Below, piece after piece: positions 16,865 through 27,400 of a stretch of 42,743 bases of DNA; the first letter of the stretch is position 1; each line of letters begins with the position of its first letter. This DNA is from Bacteroidia bacterium. Its GTDB lineage: Bacteria > Bacteroidota > Bacteroidia > J057. The translations under genes were made by a program, and so were the position numbers. Where the stretch lies: the NCBI GenBank assembly GCA_019695295.1, contig JAIBAH010000027.1, positions 1 through 42,743 on the forward strand, read 5' to 3'. A model generated the notes under the pieces. The model ran no database searches. It saw nothing but the letters and a program-made list of their open reading frames with translations, and was not told the DNA's origin.

Positions 16865-16912
16865 TTAATTAAGTAGAATTATTGGGTTTACTCCTTTAAT
16901 TATCTCTACCAT
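16865..16912 (-). CDS. Possible 15-codon leader peptide
   Basis: The frame encodes MVEIIKGVNPIILLN with stop TAA, beginning about 8 nt from the predicted transcript start. Eight of 15 residues are Ile, Leu or Val, as in branched-chain attenuator leaders. However, AT-rich DNA gives such residues by chance, and no ribosome binding site is visible. Confidence 0.25.
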   Translation of the reverse strand: MVEIIKGVNPIILLN

Positions 16913-16924
16913 TTAATTACACGA

Positions 16925-16932
16925 CAAAGGTA
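16925..16932 (-). promoter_or_regulatory. -7 promoter element of the leader/small RNA
   Basis: On the minus strand it reads TACCTTTG, an exact TAnnTTTG. The -33 region (about 16955) has TGTTTTT, not a clean TTG. Confidence 0.62.
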
Positions 16933-16955
16933 GGGGGTTCATTTTGGGAAAAACA

Positions 16956-16967
16956 TGATTTAAATCA
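16956..16967. promoter_or_regulatory. 12-bp perfect palindrome, possible operator
   Basis: TGATTTAAATCA is self-complementary over 12 bases and lies about 43 bases upstream of the predicted start of the minus-strand leader RNA. A second inverted repeat (ATGAT, four As, ATCAT; 16977-16990) is beside it. Both could bind a dimeric regulator of this intergenic region. No protein can be named. Confidence 0.35.
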
Positions 16968-17124
16968 GGTTTTCAGATGATAAAAATCATTGTTTTTTAT
17001 AAAAATAAAACAAGAAATTAATAATCAATCATTTACAAATAATTTAAGAAACAAAGATTTTTGAAAAAAAATAAAAAAATGGCAGAAAAAAATATTTTTC
17101 TTAACTTGCATCAAAAAAAGACAA

Positions 17125-17592
17125 GTGAAACCATATTTTATTGTACTGATATTGAGTTTTGGGTTGTTTTCAGGTTGCAATGAAGCCCGGGAAACTCCTG
17201 TTACTAAACCGGACGGATTATTATCCGAACAAAAAATGGTAGAAGTACTCACCGATTTTCAGCTTTCCGAAGCGGTTGTAAATCAAAGAGCCGGCCTAAG
17301 GCAGGATATTCGTGCGAAACAAAAACAGGTATATGCGGACGCAATCCTGAAAAAACATGCACTGAACCCCCGTTTATTCTGGGACAGTTACAATTATTAC
17401 ATCACTCAGCCTGAAATACTGGACACAATTTACGCACAAACCCTGAAAGCACTGGAAGCCAAACTCCCTGCAGCAAAGGAAGCAATGCAAAAAAATCCTC
17501 CGGCTGAGCCCCGCGATATTATGAACGTCCCGGCAACTCTTCCCAAAGCCGATAATCCCGCCCTGAATCAGCAGGACAACAAGAAAAAATAA
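17125..17592 (+). CDS. DUF4296 lipoprotein
   Basis: A 155-residue lipoprotein: signal peptide with lipobox FSGC and lipidated C18. It then has the DUF4296 pattern of Bacteroidota, with MVEVLTDFQLSEAVV (about residues 38-52) and helices to RLFWDSYNYYITQPEILDTIYAQTLKAL (about 88-115). A Pro/Asn-rich disordered tail ends in NKKK. The function of DUF4296 is unknown. The start is GTG at 17125; a later ATG would remove the signal. It lies about 100 nt upstream of pheT, which has its own promoter element. Confidence 0.88.
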   Translation: MKPYFIVLILSFGLFSGCNEARETPVTKPDGLLSEQKMVEVLTDFQLSEAVVNQRAGLRQDIRAKQKQVYADAILKKHALNPRLFWDSYNYYITQPEILDTIYAQTLKALEAKLPAAKEAMQKNPPAEPRDIMNVPATLPKADNPALNQQDNKKK

Positions 17593-17644
17593 AGGATTTT
17601 CAATTCTTTTGTCCGGATTATTTCTAAAAGAGGGCTTTTTCCGT

Positions 17645-17652
17645 TATCTTTG
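17645..17652 (+). promoter_or_regulatory. -7 promoter element for pheT
   Basis: TATCTTTG is an exact TAnnTTTG and lies 43 bases before the chosen pheT start (17696). It supports the shorter start, because the longer frame from 17609 would begin upstream of the promoter. Confidence 0.6.
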
Positions 17653-17695
17653 CCCCTTCGTTTTTTCAGACGAGCATTTTTTGTATATTTATTTT

Positions 17696-20101
17696 ATGAA
17701 AGTTTCATATAACTGGCTTAAATCCTTACTGGATTTCCCCTACACTCCTGATGAATTATCTGTAATACTAACCGGCTTAGGGTTGGAAATCGAAGGCATT
17801 GAACCCATCGGTGGAAAAGAGGTGTCTTTTGAAAAAGTCGTAACCGGAGAAGTACTTACCGTAAGACAGCATCCCAATGCAGACAGGCTGAGATGTTGTA
17901 CTGTAAGCGTAGGAGGACCTGAAATACTCAGTATTGTGTGTGGCGCACCCAATGTAGCCGAAGGGCAGAAGGTAGGCGTTGCCATCGAAGGAGCTATTTT
18001 AAACCCCACAGGCAGTACAGAACCCCTGAAAATCAAAAAAGGAAAAATCCGGGGAGAAGAATCTCAGGGAATGATTTGTGCAGAAGACGAGCTGGGACTT
18101 GGAACCAATCACGACGGGATTATGGTTTTACCGGCGGATACTCCTTTGGGCGTGCCCCTCGAAAAAATCCTTTTCCCGATTACCGATACTCAGCTCGAAG
18201 TGGCAATCACTCCCAACCGGATTGATGCGGCTTCTCATTATGGAGTGGCGAGAGATATTTCCGCTTATTCTGGCCTGCCCCTCACTTTTCCGGAGATATT
18301 CCCCGCCGAAAAATGTACTGGAAACAATCCGGTAAAAATCACCATTGCAGACGAAGATAAATGCAGGCGGTATTCCGGAATTTATATAAAAGGCGTAACC
18401 GTAACAGATAGCCCGGAATGGCTTAAAGAAAAACTTACTGCCGTAGGCCTTCGTCCCATCAATTCAGTAGTGGATATCACCAATTATGTGATGATGGAAC
18501 TCGGGCAACCCTTGCATGCTTTTGATGCGGATAAAATAGCCGGAGGCGAAATCATCGTTCGCACATTGCCGGAAACCGGAAAGTTTGTAACGCTTGACGA
18601 AAAAGAAAGAACGATTCAGGCAGAAACCGACCTGATGATTTGTGACAGGCAAAACCCCTTGTGTATAGCCGGCGTATTCGGAGGGCTGCATTCAGGAGTA
18701 ACCACCGAAACCCGCAATATTTTCCTGGAATCTGCCTATTTCGACGCTACTACAGTACGAAAAACGGCCAAAAGACTGGGAATCAATACAGATTCGTCCT
18801 TCCGCTTTGAGAGAGGAGCCGACCCCAATATGACAATTCCGGCCTCGCTGAGAGCCGTGAAGCTCATTACAGAAATCGCAGGAGGAGTCCCTTCTGAAAT
18901 CAACGAGGTAAAACTTGCCGAATTTCCTCCTTTTGAAGTAGAATTATCCATCCCCAAAATACAGTCACTGATTGGCAAAAAAATCCCCAAAGCAGAAATT
19001 GTAACGATTCTTCACCGCCTTGAAATGCAGACAGAGGAAAAGGGAGAAGATACATTAATGGTGAAAGTACCTCAATACCGCGTGGATGTTCAACGCCCTC
19101 AGGATATTGCGGAAGATATTCTCAGGGTATATGGATTCAATAACGTAGCTTTTTCTGATAAAATCTCCTTCTCCCCTCAAACCGGCAATCGTCAGAATGT
19201 ATATCGTCTGTCCCAGCAGGTTTGTAATACGCTTTCCGCTTTTGGGCTGTATGAAATCTGGAACAATTCCCTTACTTCCCGGAAATACGCTTCTGAAAAT
19301 GCAGTGGAAATGCTGAATCCTCTGAGCGAAGAACTGGCAGTAATGAGAGAATCGCTTTTATGGGGAGCACTGGAAGTCATTCAGTATAATCAGAATCGTC
19401 AGAACGACTCCCTTGCGCTTTATGAAATGGGAAAAGTGTACAGAAAATCAGAGAACGAAGGCGGTAGAAAATATCATGAGCAGGAACTGCTTGGCGTTTG
19501 GCTTACGGGCGCAAAACATGCTTTTCACTGGGATAATAAGGCACCGGAAACGACGTTGTTTACCCTCACCAAAGTTGTCGAAAAACTTGCAGCAGCACTG
19601 AAAATTCAGGGTGAAATCCGGGAAACGAATCATCCGGAAATGGATTACGCACTGGAGTATGTCTCCAAAAAACAAAGCGTTTTTGTATGGGGAAAGGTAA
19701 AGCATGAAGCCCAAACCCGTATGGATCTTCGCAATGAGGTATTTTATCTGGTGGGAGACTGGGCAAAAATGGTGAAACTCTATTTTGAGCAAACGGTAAT
19801 TTATCAGCCCCTTTCCTTATATCCGGGCATCAGCCGGGACATCAGTATGCTTATTCCCGAAAAAGAAACGTATGAGAATATCCGAAAAGCCGTTTTACAG
19901 GTAAATCCTCTCATCAAAACGGTAGCTTTACACGATGTATATCGGGGGAAAAATATAGCAGAAGGAAAAAAGAGTTACCTTATTTCGCTGTTTATTCAGG
20001 ATGAAAATGGTACAATGGGAGACTCCGTAGCGGACAAGATTTGGGAAAAGGTCTGCAAAACGCTCGAAAACCGGATGGGCGCAGAAATCAGAAAAGGATA
20101 A
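17696..20101 (+). CDS. pheT: Phenylalanine--tRNA ligase beta subunit
   Basis: An 801-residue subunit of the heterotetrameric PheRS, which charges tRNA-Phe. In order: an N-terminal MKVSYNWLKSLLDF, a tRNA-binding OB domain (about 40-155, HPNADRLRCCTV), the B3/B4 editing domain (about 215-400), B5 (about 405-475, YRVDVQRPQDIAEDILRVYGFNN nearby), the catalytic-like core, and the C-terminal ferredoxin-like anticodon-binding domain (about 705-801, PLSLYPGISRDISMLIP). The frame is open from 17609, but the extra 29 residues are not family-like and precede the promoter. pheS is not adjacent, as is common in Bacteroidota. Confidence 0.96.
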   Translation: MKVSYNWLKSLLDFPYTPDELSVILTGLGLEIEGIEPIGGKEVSFEKVVTGEVLTVRQHPNADRLRCCTVSVGGPEILSIVCGAPNVAEGQKVGVAIEGAILNPTGSTEPLKIKKGKIRGEESQGMICAEDELGLGTNHDGIMVLPADTPLGVPLEKILFPITDTQLEVAITPNRIDAASHYGVARDISAYSGLPLTFPEIFPAEKCTGNNPVKITIADEDKCRRYSGIYIKGVTVTDSPEWLKEKLTAVGLRPINSVVDITNYVMMELGQPLHAFDADKIAGGEIIVRTLPETGKFVTLDEKERTIQAETDLMICDRQNPLCIAGVFGGLHSGVTTETRNIFLESAYFDATTVRKTAKRLGINTDSSFRFERGADPNMTIPASLRAVKLITEIAGGVPSEINEVKLAEFPPFEVELSIPKIQSLIGKKIPKAEIVTILHRLEMQTEEKGEDTLMVKVPQYRVDVQRPQDIAEDILRVYGFNNVAFSDKISFSPQTGNRQNVYRLSQQVCNTLSAFGLYEIWNNSLTSRKYASENAVEMLNPLSEELAVMRESLLWGALEVIQYNQNRQNDSLALYEMGKVYRKSENEGGRKYHEQELLGVWLTGAKHAFHWDNKAPETTLFTLTKVVEKLAAALKIQGEIRETNHPEMDYALEYVSKKQSVFVWGKVKHEAQTRMDLRNEVFYLVGDWAKMVKLYFEQTVIYQPLSLYPGISRDISMLIPEKETYENIRKAVLQVNPLIKTVALHDVYRGKNIAEGKKSYLISLFIQDENGTMGDSVADKIWEKVCKTLENRMGAEIRKG

Positions 20102-20331
20102 GTTTTATCCGGTGATTTTGTCTTTACCGGGTTTACTGATGAAAGTATCAGGACACAGCAATCACGTTATTTACAAATAATGATCAGAAATCCTTCATTT
20201 TTGCCGGATTTACTGAGGATATGCTGATTTATATTAATTCGTTTAGCTTATTGGTATTCAGGAGTTTAGTTTTTTTTTCGGAAGAATTCACCCTGAATAT
20301 TTTGTATAATCGAAAAAAAACACCTAAAATT

Positions 20332-20345
20332 GTATGCTTGCATAC
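20332..20345 (+). promoter_or_regulatory. MarR-type operator upstream of the MarR gene
   Basis: GTATGC, TT, GCATAC is a perfect 6+2+6 inverted repeat. It lies 40 bases before the MarR start. It overlaps TATGCTTG (20333-20340), one base from the TAnnTTTG -7 element, so a bound repressor would cover the promoter. The rest of the 20102-20384 gap has a weak 7-bp hairpin (20107-20132) after pheT and no gene. Confidence 0.65.
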
Positions 20346-20384
20346 CAAATTGAGTAAATGCAAAAAAAAGATTAATGATTAAAT

Positions 20385-20861
20385 ATGAAACAAAGATCAC
20401 CCGATTTTGATATAAAAACCACCTGGCTTGCGATTTCAAAAATGTACAATATCCGGGCGCAGAAAGAAGATATCACAACCAATATTGGATTTGCACTTAT
20501 TCACATAGACGAGGAGGCAGGGACACCTGCAACCAAAATTGCGCCGCTGATGGGTATGGAACCCAGAAGCCTGACACGAATGCTTACAAGTCTGGAAGAG
20601 AAAGGACTGATTTACCGTAAATCCGGAGAGAAAGATGGAAGAATTGTACGGATTTTTCTGACAGAACTGGGGAAGGAAAAGCAAAGAGTAGCGAAGGAAG
20701 TTGTACTGAATTTCAATAAGGCAATTTACAATTCCGTTCCGCTCAAAAAGCTAACGGTATTTTTTGAAGTGATGGATTCGATTAATGAGCTGGTAAAAGA
20801 AACGGCCACTTATTATCAATCGGTATATGCTACTGAGGTTAAAGAAAAAGTAGAAGAATAA
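20385..20861 (+). CDS. MarR-family transcriptional regulator
   Basis: A 158-residue winged-helix protein, typical MarR length. Helices for dimerisation lie at both ends. The HTH is in ATKIAPLMGMEPRSLTRMLTSLEEKGLIYRK (about 62-92, recognition helix around EPRSLTRMLTSLE) and the basic wing is EKDGRIVRIFLT (about 96-107). It probably represses its own operon through the inverted repeat at 20332-20345. The inducer is unknown. Three bases separate it from the following small secreted-protein gene, so that protein is probably its main co-regulated partner. Confidence 0.92.
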   Translation: MKQRSPDFDIKTTWLAISKMYNIRAQKEDITTNIGFALIHIDEEAGTPATKIAPLMGMEPRSLTRMLTSLEEKGLIYRKSGEKDGRIVRIFLTELGKEKQRVAKEVVLNFNKAIYNSVPLKKLTVFFEVMDSINELVKETATYYQSVYATEVKEKVEE

Positions 20862-20864
20862 GCC

Positions 20865-21305
20865 ATGAAAAAACTGCTGATTTTATGGATTGGGATTATT
20901 TTTTGTCTGTGCCTGTACAGTCAGAATATCCTTTTCAGCAGTGCCACGGAATACATGGAAATCAAAAACGGGGTTCTTCAGTACAGGGTTACAACCTACA
21001 CCTACAGCAATCCGGTCAGTAGTGTTCCGACGGGCTCTGATACAAGGGTTATATTCTCTCAGTATTTGCTCAAAGGCAAAACGCTCAAAAGACTAAAAAC
21101 CATTATAAGGAGAAGTAATTTTTACAGCCTGCCCGCTGAATGTGGGGCTTCTCCCAAAGAAAGGCACTATCCGGAATCCCTGATGATAGAATGGAAGGGA
21201 CGAAAACATAAAGTCAGTTTCAGAAGTCATCCGGAATACCCCGCACCTTACGGGTATGAAAAAATCAAATCTGAAATATTTAATGAAATAGACAGAATAA
21301 AATAA
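20865..21305 (+). CDS. Small secreted protein, unrecognised
   Basis: A 146-residue protein with an N-terminal signal peptide (about residues 1-19, ending in SQN). A beta-rich body follows: a Tyr/Thr-rich strand, RVTTYTYSNP, and a C-terminal block SLMIEWKGRKHKVSFRSHPEYPAPYGYEKI. A conserved-looking NFYSLP stretch lies in the middle. I know no family for it. No lipobox or sorting domain is seen, so it is probably periplasmic. It is co-transcribed with the MarR regulator (3 nt apart) and is followed by a strong terminator. Confidence 0.72.
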   Translation: MKKLLILWIGIIFCLCLYSQNILFSSATEYMEIKNGVLQYRVTTYTYSNPVSSVPTGSDTRVIFSQYLLKGKTLKRLKTIIRRSNFYSLPAECGASPKERHYPESLMIEWKGRKHKVSFRSHPEYPAPYGYEKIKSEIFNEIDRIK

Positions 21306-21328
21306 TGGGAATGGGAGGGATTAAAAAG

Positions 21329-21370
21329 AGCGGCTTTCCCCGGAAGTGGAGTAAAGCCGCTTTGTTTTTG
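21329..21370. terminator. Bidirectional intrinsic terminator
   Basis: AGCGGCTTT (21329-21337) pairs perfectly with AAAGCCGCT (21353-21361). T-rich tracts follow on both strands (TTGTTTTTG on plus, CTTTTTAA on minus). It sits between the convergent secreted-protein gene and sdhA and serves both. Confidence 0.8.
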
Positions 21371-21387
21371 CCTGAATGAATCCGTTT

Positions 21388-23313
<1,926 letters not shown>

Positions 23314-23339
23314 ATTTTTATCTTTATATGATTTGTGCG

Positions 23340-23368
23340 CAAATTTAATTAAATTAACATTTTATCAA
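23340..23368 (-). promoter_or_regulatory. Promoter of sdhA
   Basis: On the minus strand, TTG (23368-23366), an 18-base spacer and TAAATTTG (23347-23340) match the Bacteroidota -33/-7 consensus with correct spacing. The predicted leader is about 20 nt. Confidence 0.7.
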
Positions 23369-23524
23369 CGAAAAAGTTTCATTTTTTTTAATACTCAATT
23401 AGCAAAGGCCGGTGGGCTGCTTATTCTTAAAACCAGGGGAGCCGCCAAAGAGCAGTTAAGCCCCTAAACAACCGTACCGGAAAACAGGTTATTATTTTTT
23501 GTAATCTCCCAATAAGGTATTATT

Positions 23525-24247
23525 ATGACAAAACTCAGTGTAAATATTAATAAAATTGCTTTAATCCGGAATTCGAGAGGAAAGAATATGCCGGACTTAT
23601 TAAAAGCCGCAGAGGATATTGTACGTTTTGGCGCTGATGGCATTACGGTTCATCCCCGTCCGGACGAAAGGCATATTCGTAAACAGGATGTGTATGATTT
23701 GAAAGCAATACTTACCGTTGAACTGAACGTGGAGGGATATCCTTCGCCTGAATTTCTGAAAATGGTGGAGGAGGTAAAACCGGCTCAGGTGACCCTTGTC
23801 CCCGACGCACCTGACGCACTCACCTCCAATTCAGGCTGGAATACACTGAAAAACAAGCACTTATTACTTGAAGTAATTATGGGGCTTCAAAACGCCGGAA
23901 TCAGAACTTCTCTGTTTGTGGAGCCGGATATTGAAATGATAGAAGGAGCAAGAGAAATCGGGACAGACCGGATAGAACTATATACAGAAGACTATGCAGC
24001 AGCCTATGCAAAAGGCGACAACTCCGTTGTGGAGTCATATATAAAAGCGGCTGCCTATGCCGGTATGCTGGGCCTGGGAGTCAATGCAGGCCACGACCTG
24101 AACCAAAACAACCTGCGATACTTCGCCTCTTTGGTAAGGCCTTTGGATGAAGTATCTATTGGCCACGCAATTGTCTGCGAATCGTTATACGACGGCCTTC
24201 AGACCACCCTTGAAAATTACAAAAAATGTCTTTCCGGGATTGAATAA
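23525..24247 (+). CDS. pdxJ: Pyridoxine 5'-phosphate synthase
   Basis: A 240-residue TIM-barrel enzyme that makes pyridoxine 5'-phosphate (vitamin B6) from 1-deoxyxylulose 5-phosphate and 3-amino-2-oxopropyl phosphate. Family marks are SVNINKIALIRNSRG at the start, the DGITVHPRPDERHI stretch (about 39-52), NVEGYPS, QVTLVPD, SLFVEPD, and GLGVNAGHDLNQNNL (about 182-197), followed by EVSIGHAIVCESL. Length is normal. It is a single gene, divergent from sdhA, with a strong terminator downstream. Confidence 0.96.
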   Translation: MTKLSVNINKIALIRNSRGKNMPDLLKAAEDIVRFGADGITVHPRPDERHIRKQDVYDLKAILTVELNVEGYPSPEFLKMVEEVKPAQVTLVPDAPDALTSNSGWNTLKNKHLLLEVIMGLQNAGIRTSLFVEPDIEMIEGAREIGTDRIELYTEDYAAAYAKGDNSVVESYIKAAAYAGMLGLGVNAGHDLNQNNLRYFASLVRPLDEVSIGHAIVCESLYDGLQTTLENYKKCLSGIE

Positions 24248-24290
24248 TGAAGTAAAGAGAGAGTCTTTACAAAACCTGATTCCCACAAAA

Positions 24291-24327
24291 AAACAGGCTG
24301 TCTTTTACCCAAAGCAGCCTGTTTTTT
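24291..24327. terminator. Bidirectional intrinsic terminator
   Basis: AAACAGGCTG (24291-24300) pairs perfectly with CAGCCTGTTT (24315-24324). A T-run follows on plus, and a run of seven Ts on minus. It ends both pdxJ and the convergent HYR-repeat gene. A further 8-bp inverted repeat (24350-24357 with 24376-24383) lies nearer the latter but has no T-run. Confidence 0.85.
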
Positions 24328-24418
24328 ACAGAAGAGATTGACAATAGTCTTTTCCGGAAAAAATATCCTAATCTACCGGAAAAATTACTTTAAAAATCTT
24401 TATTATGAACCATTCTTA

Positions 24419-27400
24419 TTAATCCGTAATCAGCACTTTTCCGCTGTAGTTCAGTTCTCCTCCGCTGACTTTGTACAGATAGACTCCTTTGCTGAACTCA
24501 GATACATCGAGTGTACGGATTGTGGTGCCATTTACGTTCCAGACTTCTTTGATTACCACCTGACCTGCGGCATTGTACAGCGTGAAGGTAACGGCGTCAT
24601 TCTGAATATTGGTTAAAGAAACCTGAAGAACGTCTTTTGCAGGAGAAGGATATACGTGACACTGAGCCTCAAGGGTATTATTGAGTACCAATACCGCTGA
24701 GTAACCGACCCCTCCGTCAATATCTACAATTTTCAGACGATACTTATTCGTACCTGAATACGGCTGATTGTCTTCAAAATTATAGTTTTTCTGAGGCAAA
24801 GCGGCATTAATAGCTGAAACTTCTCCTAATTTTTCAAAAGAATTTGTAAATGGATTTTCTCTTTCCACCTCGAAATGCTCGATACTTTGCGCTACGGTAG
24901 TTGTCCAGAAAAGATGATTTACATCACCGGCTCTTTGTCCGGTAAAGGAGAGCAGTTCTACCGGTAAGGCGCCCTGAGTTCCACTGCCTGAGCCACCGCC
25001 GCCACCTGAAAATAAATCCACTTCATATTCCGCATAATAACCGGTAGAGAAATTGCCCAATAGCCAGTTTTGAGCAGTAGAAGAAGCTCCGTTGTCATAC
25101 TCAACATATCCTGTCGCATTTCGTGCAGGTGCTTCAGGCACACCAGAATGTCCGTCAGAAGTGAGCGGGTTGCCATCCGGGTCAGGATTCGGGGAGAAAG
25201 CCCCGTTAATTTTATAGAATTTCAAATCCGTAATCGTAGTTGCCGGAGAAACGGAGCCGTTGATATCATTCAAGTCCTGATTCAAGAAGTAAAACCTTAC
25301 TTTAACGGGAGTGGTGGGCTGAGAAACAGGATTTACAACCCAGTACCGGTTCATTACATGCCAAAGCGGATTATCCACATAATCGGCAGGAGGGTTTGTG
25401 ACGTGTGTTGCGGTATTGGAGCTGTAGTTGGAAAGGGTTGCTGTTTGAACAGTAAGTCCGCCCCCAATATTCCCGATGCTGTTTCCGTTTTTGAATACAG
25501 ACAGAACGATAGTATTGGTGGGAGAGTGATAATAATGAGTCCAGCCCTGATTATCAGTACATTCTGCGTCAGCAATGAGCGTTTGATTGGGGGTACCAAG
25601 AATACTGTATCCGGCAAGACTGACTGTAACGTTAAAAGAACAGGTAGCTGTATTTCCGGCTGCATCTGTAGCAGTAACCGTTACTGTAGTGGTACCTATA
25701 TTGAAAGCACTTCCTGATGCAGGGGAGGCAGAATAAGTTACCCCGGGGCAGTTATCCGTTACTATTGGGGTAAACGTAACGACTGAGTTACATCCTGTCG
25801 TTGTAACCGATGGATTGGAAGGACAGGTTATTACAGGTGCTTCAAAGTCGCTGACGGTTATTGTAAATGAGCAGGAAGCCGTCCGGTTGTTTACATCTGT
25901 TGCTGTATAGGTTACAGTAGTAACGCCTGTATTGAAAGAAGTTCCGCTCACATTATTTATTCCGGTTGCCGGAGAAGCACCGGTAGTAGCACCGGTTTTT
26001 ACCCAGGTAACATGCTGAACGCCACAATTATCAGAATAGGTCGCAGCCAGATTGGAAATAGTAGCGGAACACTGACCCAGACTTGTACTTGTTGTCACGT
26101 TTCCGGGGCATGTAATAGAAGGATTCTGAAGGTCATTAATAGTAACTGTAAAAGAACAGGTGGCCGTATTCCCGGCATTATCCGTAGCGGTATAGGTTAG
26201 GGTGGTAGTACCCACATTAAAGACGGAGCCACTTGCATTATTTAACCCGGTAGCCGGAGAAGATGCGGTTGTGGCACCTGTTTTAGTCCAGGTTACCGAC
26301 TGAATCCCGCAATTATCAGAAGATACGGCATTGATATTGTTTATATTTGCCTGACACTGACCCAGTCCGGACAGAGTGGTAATATTTCCGGGACAAGTAA
26401 TAGTAGGAGGAGTTACATCTCCGATTGTAACAGTAAATGAGCAGGAAGCAGTATTATTGGCACCGTCCGTAACCGTATAGGTAACCGTAGTTACGCCTGC
26501 ATTGAAGGGAGTACCACTTGCGTCATTGATTCCCGTTGCGGGAGAATTTGCAACAGTAGCCCCCGACTTTACCCATGTCACTTTACTTACAACACAATTA
26601 TCCGCGTATGTTGCAGCAATTCCATTTACAACTGCGCCGGGGCAAGGGGAACTTACTGTAGGCACTACATTGGCAGGACAACTAATCGTAGGAAGAATAT
26701 TATCATTCACCGTTACGGTAAAGGAGCAACTTGCTGTATTATTGCTGTTATCTGTTACAGTATAAGTAACTGTAGTTACTCCGGCGTTAAAGGAAGTTCC
26801 GGATGCATTATTAACCCCGGTTGCGGGAGATGACGCAGTAGTAGCGCCTGATTTTACCCATGTCACGCTACTTACAACACAGTTATCGAAAAAGATTGGC
26901 GCAATGCCATTCACGACAGCACTACAACTTGCAGGAGCTACATTTACAGCAAGGTTGGATGGACAAGTCAATGAAGGAGGAAGATTATCCGTTACGGTCA
27001 CGGTAAAGGAGCAACTAGCCGTATTATTACTATTGTCAGTAGCTGTATAAGTTACAGTCGTTACTCCTGTATTGAATGAAGTACCGGAAGCATTATTAAT
27101 CCCGGTAGTAGGAGAGGAAGCGGTTGTTGCTCCTGTTTTTACCCATGTAACCTTTTGGATTCCGCAGTTATCGGAATAAGTCGCAGCAATACCATTTACG
27201 GTTGCCGTACAGGTTCCCGGACCCACATTTGCCGTTGTATTTGCAGGGCAGGTCAAAGAAGGAAGTATATTATCCGTTACGGTCACGGTAAAGGAACAGG
27301 TAGCAGTATTATTACTATTGTCAGTAGCCGTATAGGTCACGGTCGTTACACCTGTATTAAAGGAGGTTCCTGAAGCGGTATTAATCCCCGTAGCAGGAGA

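Larger units (their letters stand above)
16785..16920 (-). ncRNA. Candidate structured leader (attenuator) or small RNA, about 135 nt
   Basis: Read on the minus strand, a start near 16920 follows an exact -7 promoter. A helix of 12 bp pairs 16919-16913 with 16872-16866 and 16909-16905 with 16877-16873, leaving the AUG of a mini-ORF (16912-16910) as a three-base bulge. A second pairing (16904-16898 with 16865-16859) excludes part of the first. The RNA ends in a 13-bp terminator hairpin with a GUGA loop. It has two G-U pairs that would be A-C mismatches on the other strand, so the minus strand is the functional one. I know no family it belongs to. It is either a free small RNA or a regulated leader of the gene starting at 16723. 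Confidence 0.6.

Noticed and set aside
23401-23469. GC-rich paired segments upstream of pdxJ as a riboswitch
   Set aside because: Pairings are short and mutually inconsistent, and no known aptamer motif or exact -7 element was found.
24350-24383. 8-bp inverted repeat (TTTTCCGG with CCGGAAAA) as terminator of the HYR gene
   Set aside because: No T-run follows on the minus strand. The hairpin at 24291-24327 is a far better terminator.
25070-25717. 215-codon plus-strand frame opposite the HYR repeats (similar ones at 34011-34502 and 35970-36425)
   Set aside because: These are antisense to repetitive coding sequence, rich in Cys, Ser, Arg and Ile, lack recognisable domains and follow the repeat period. 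They are shadows.
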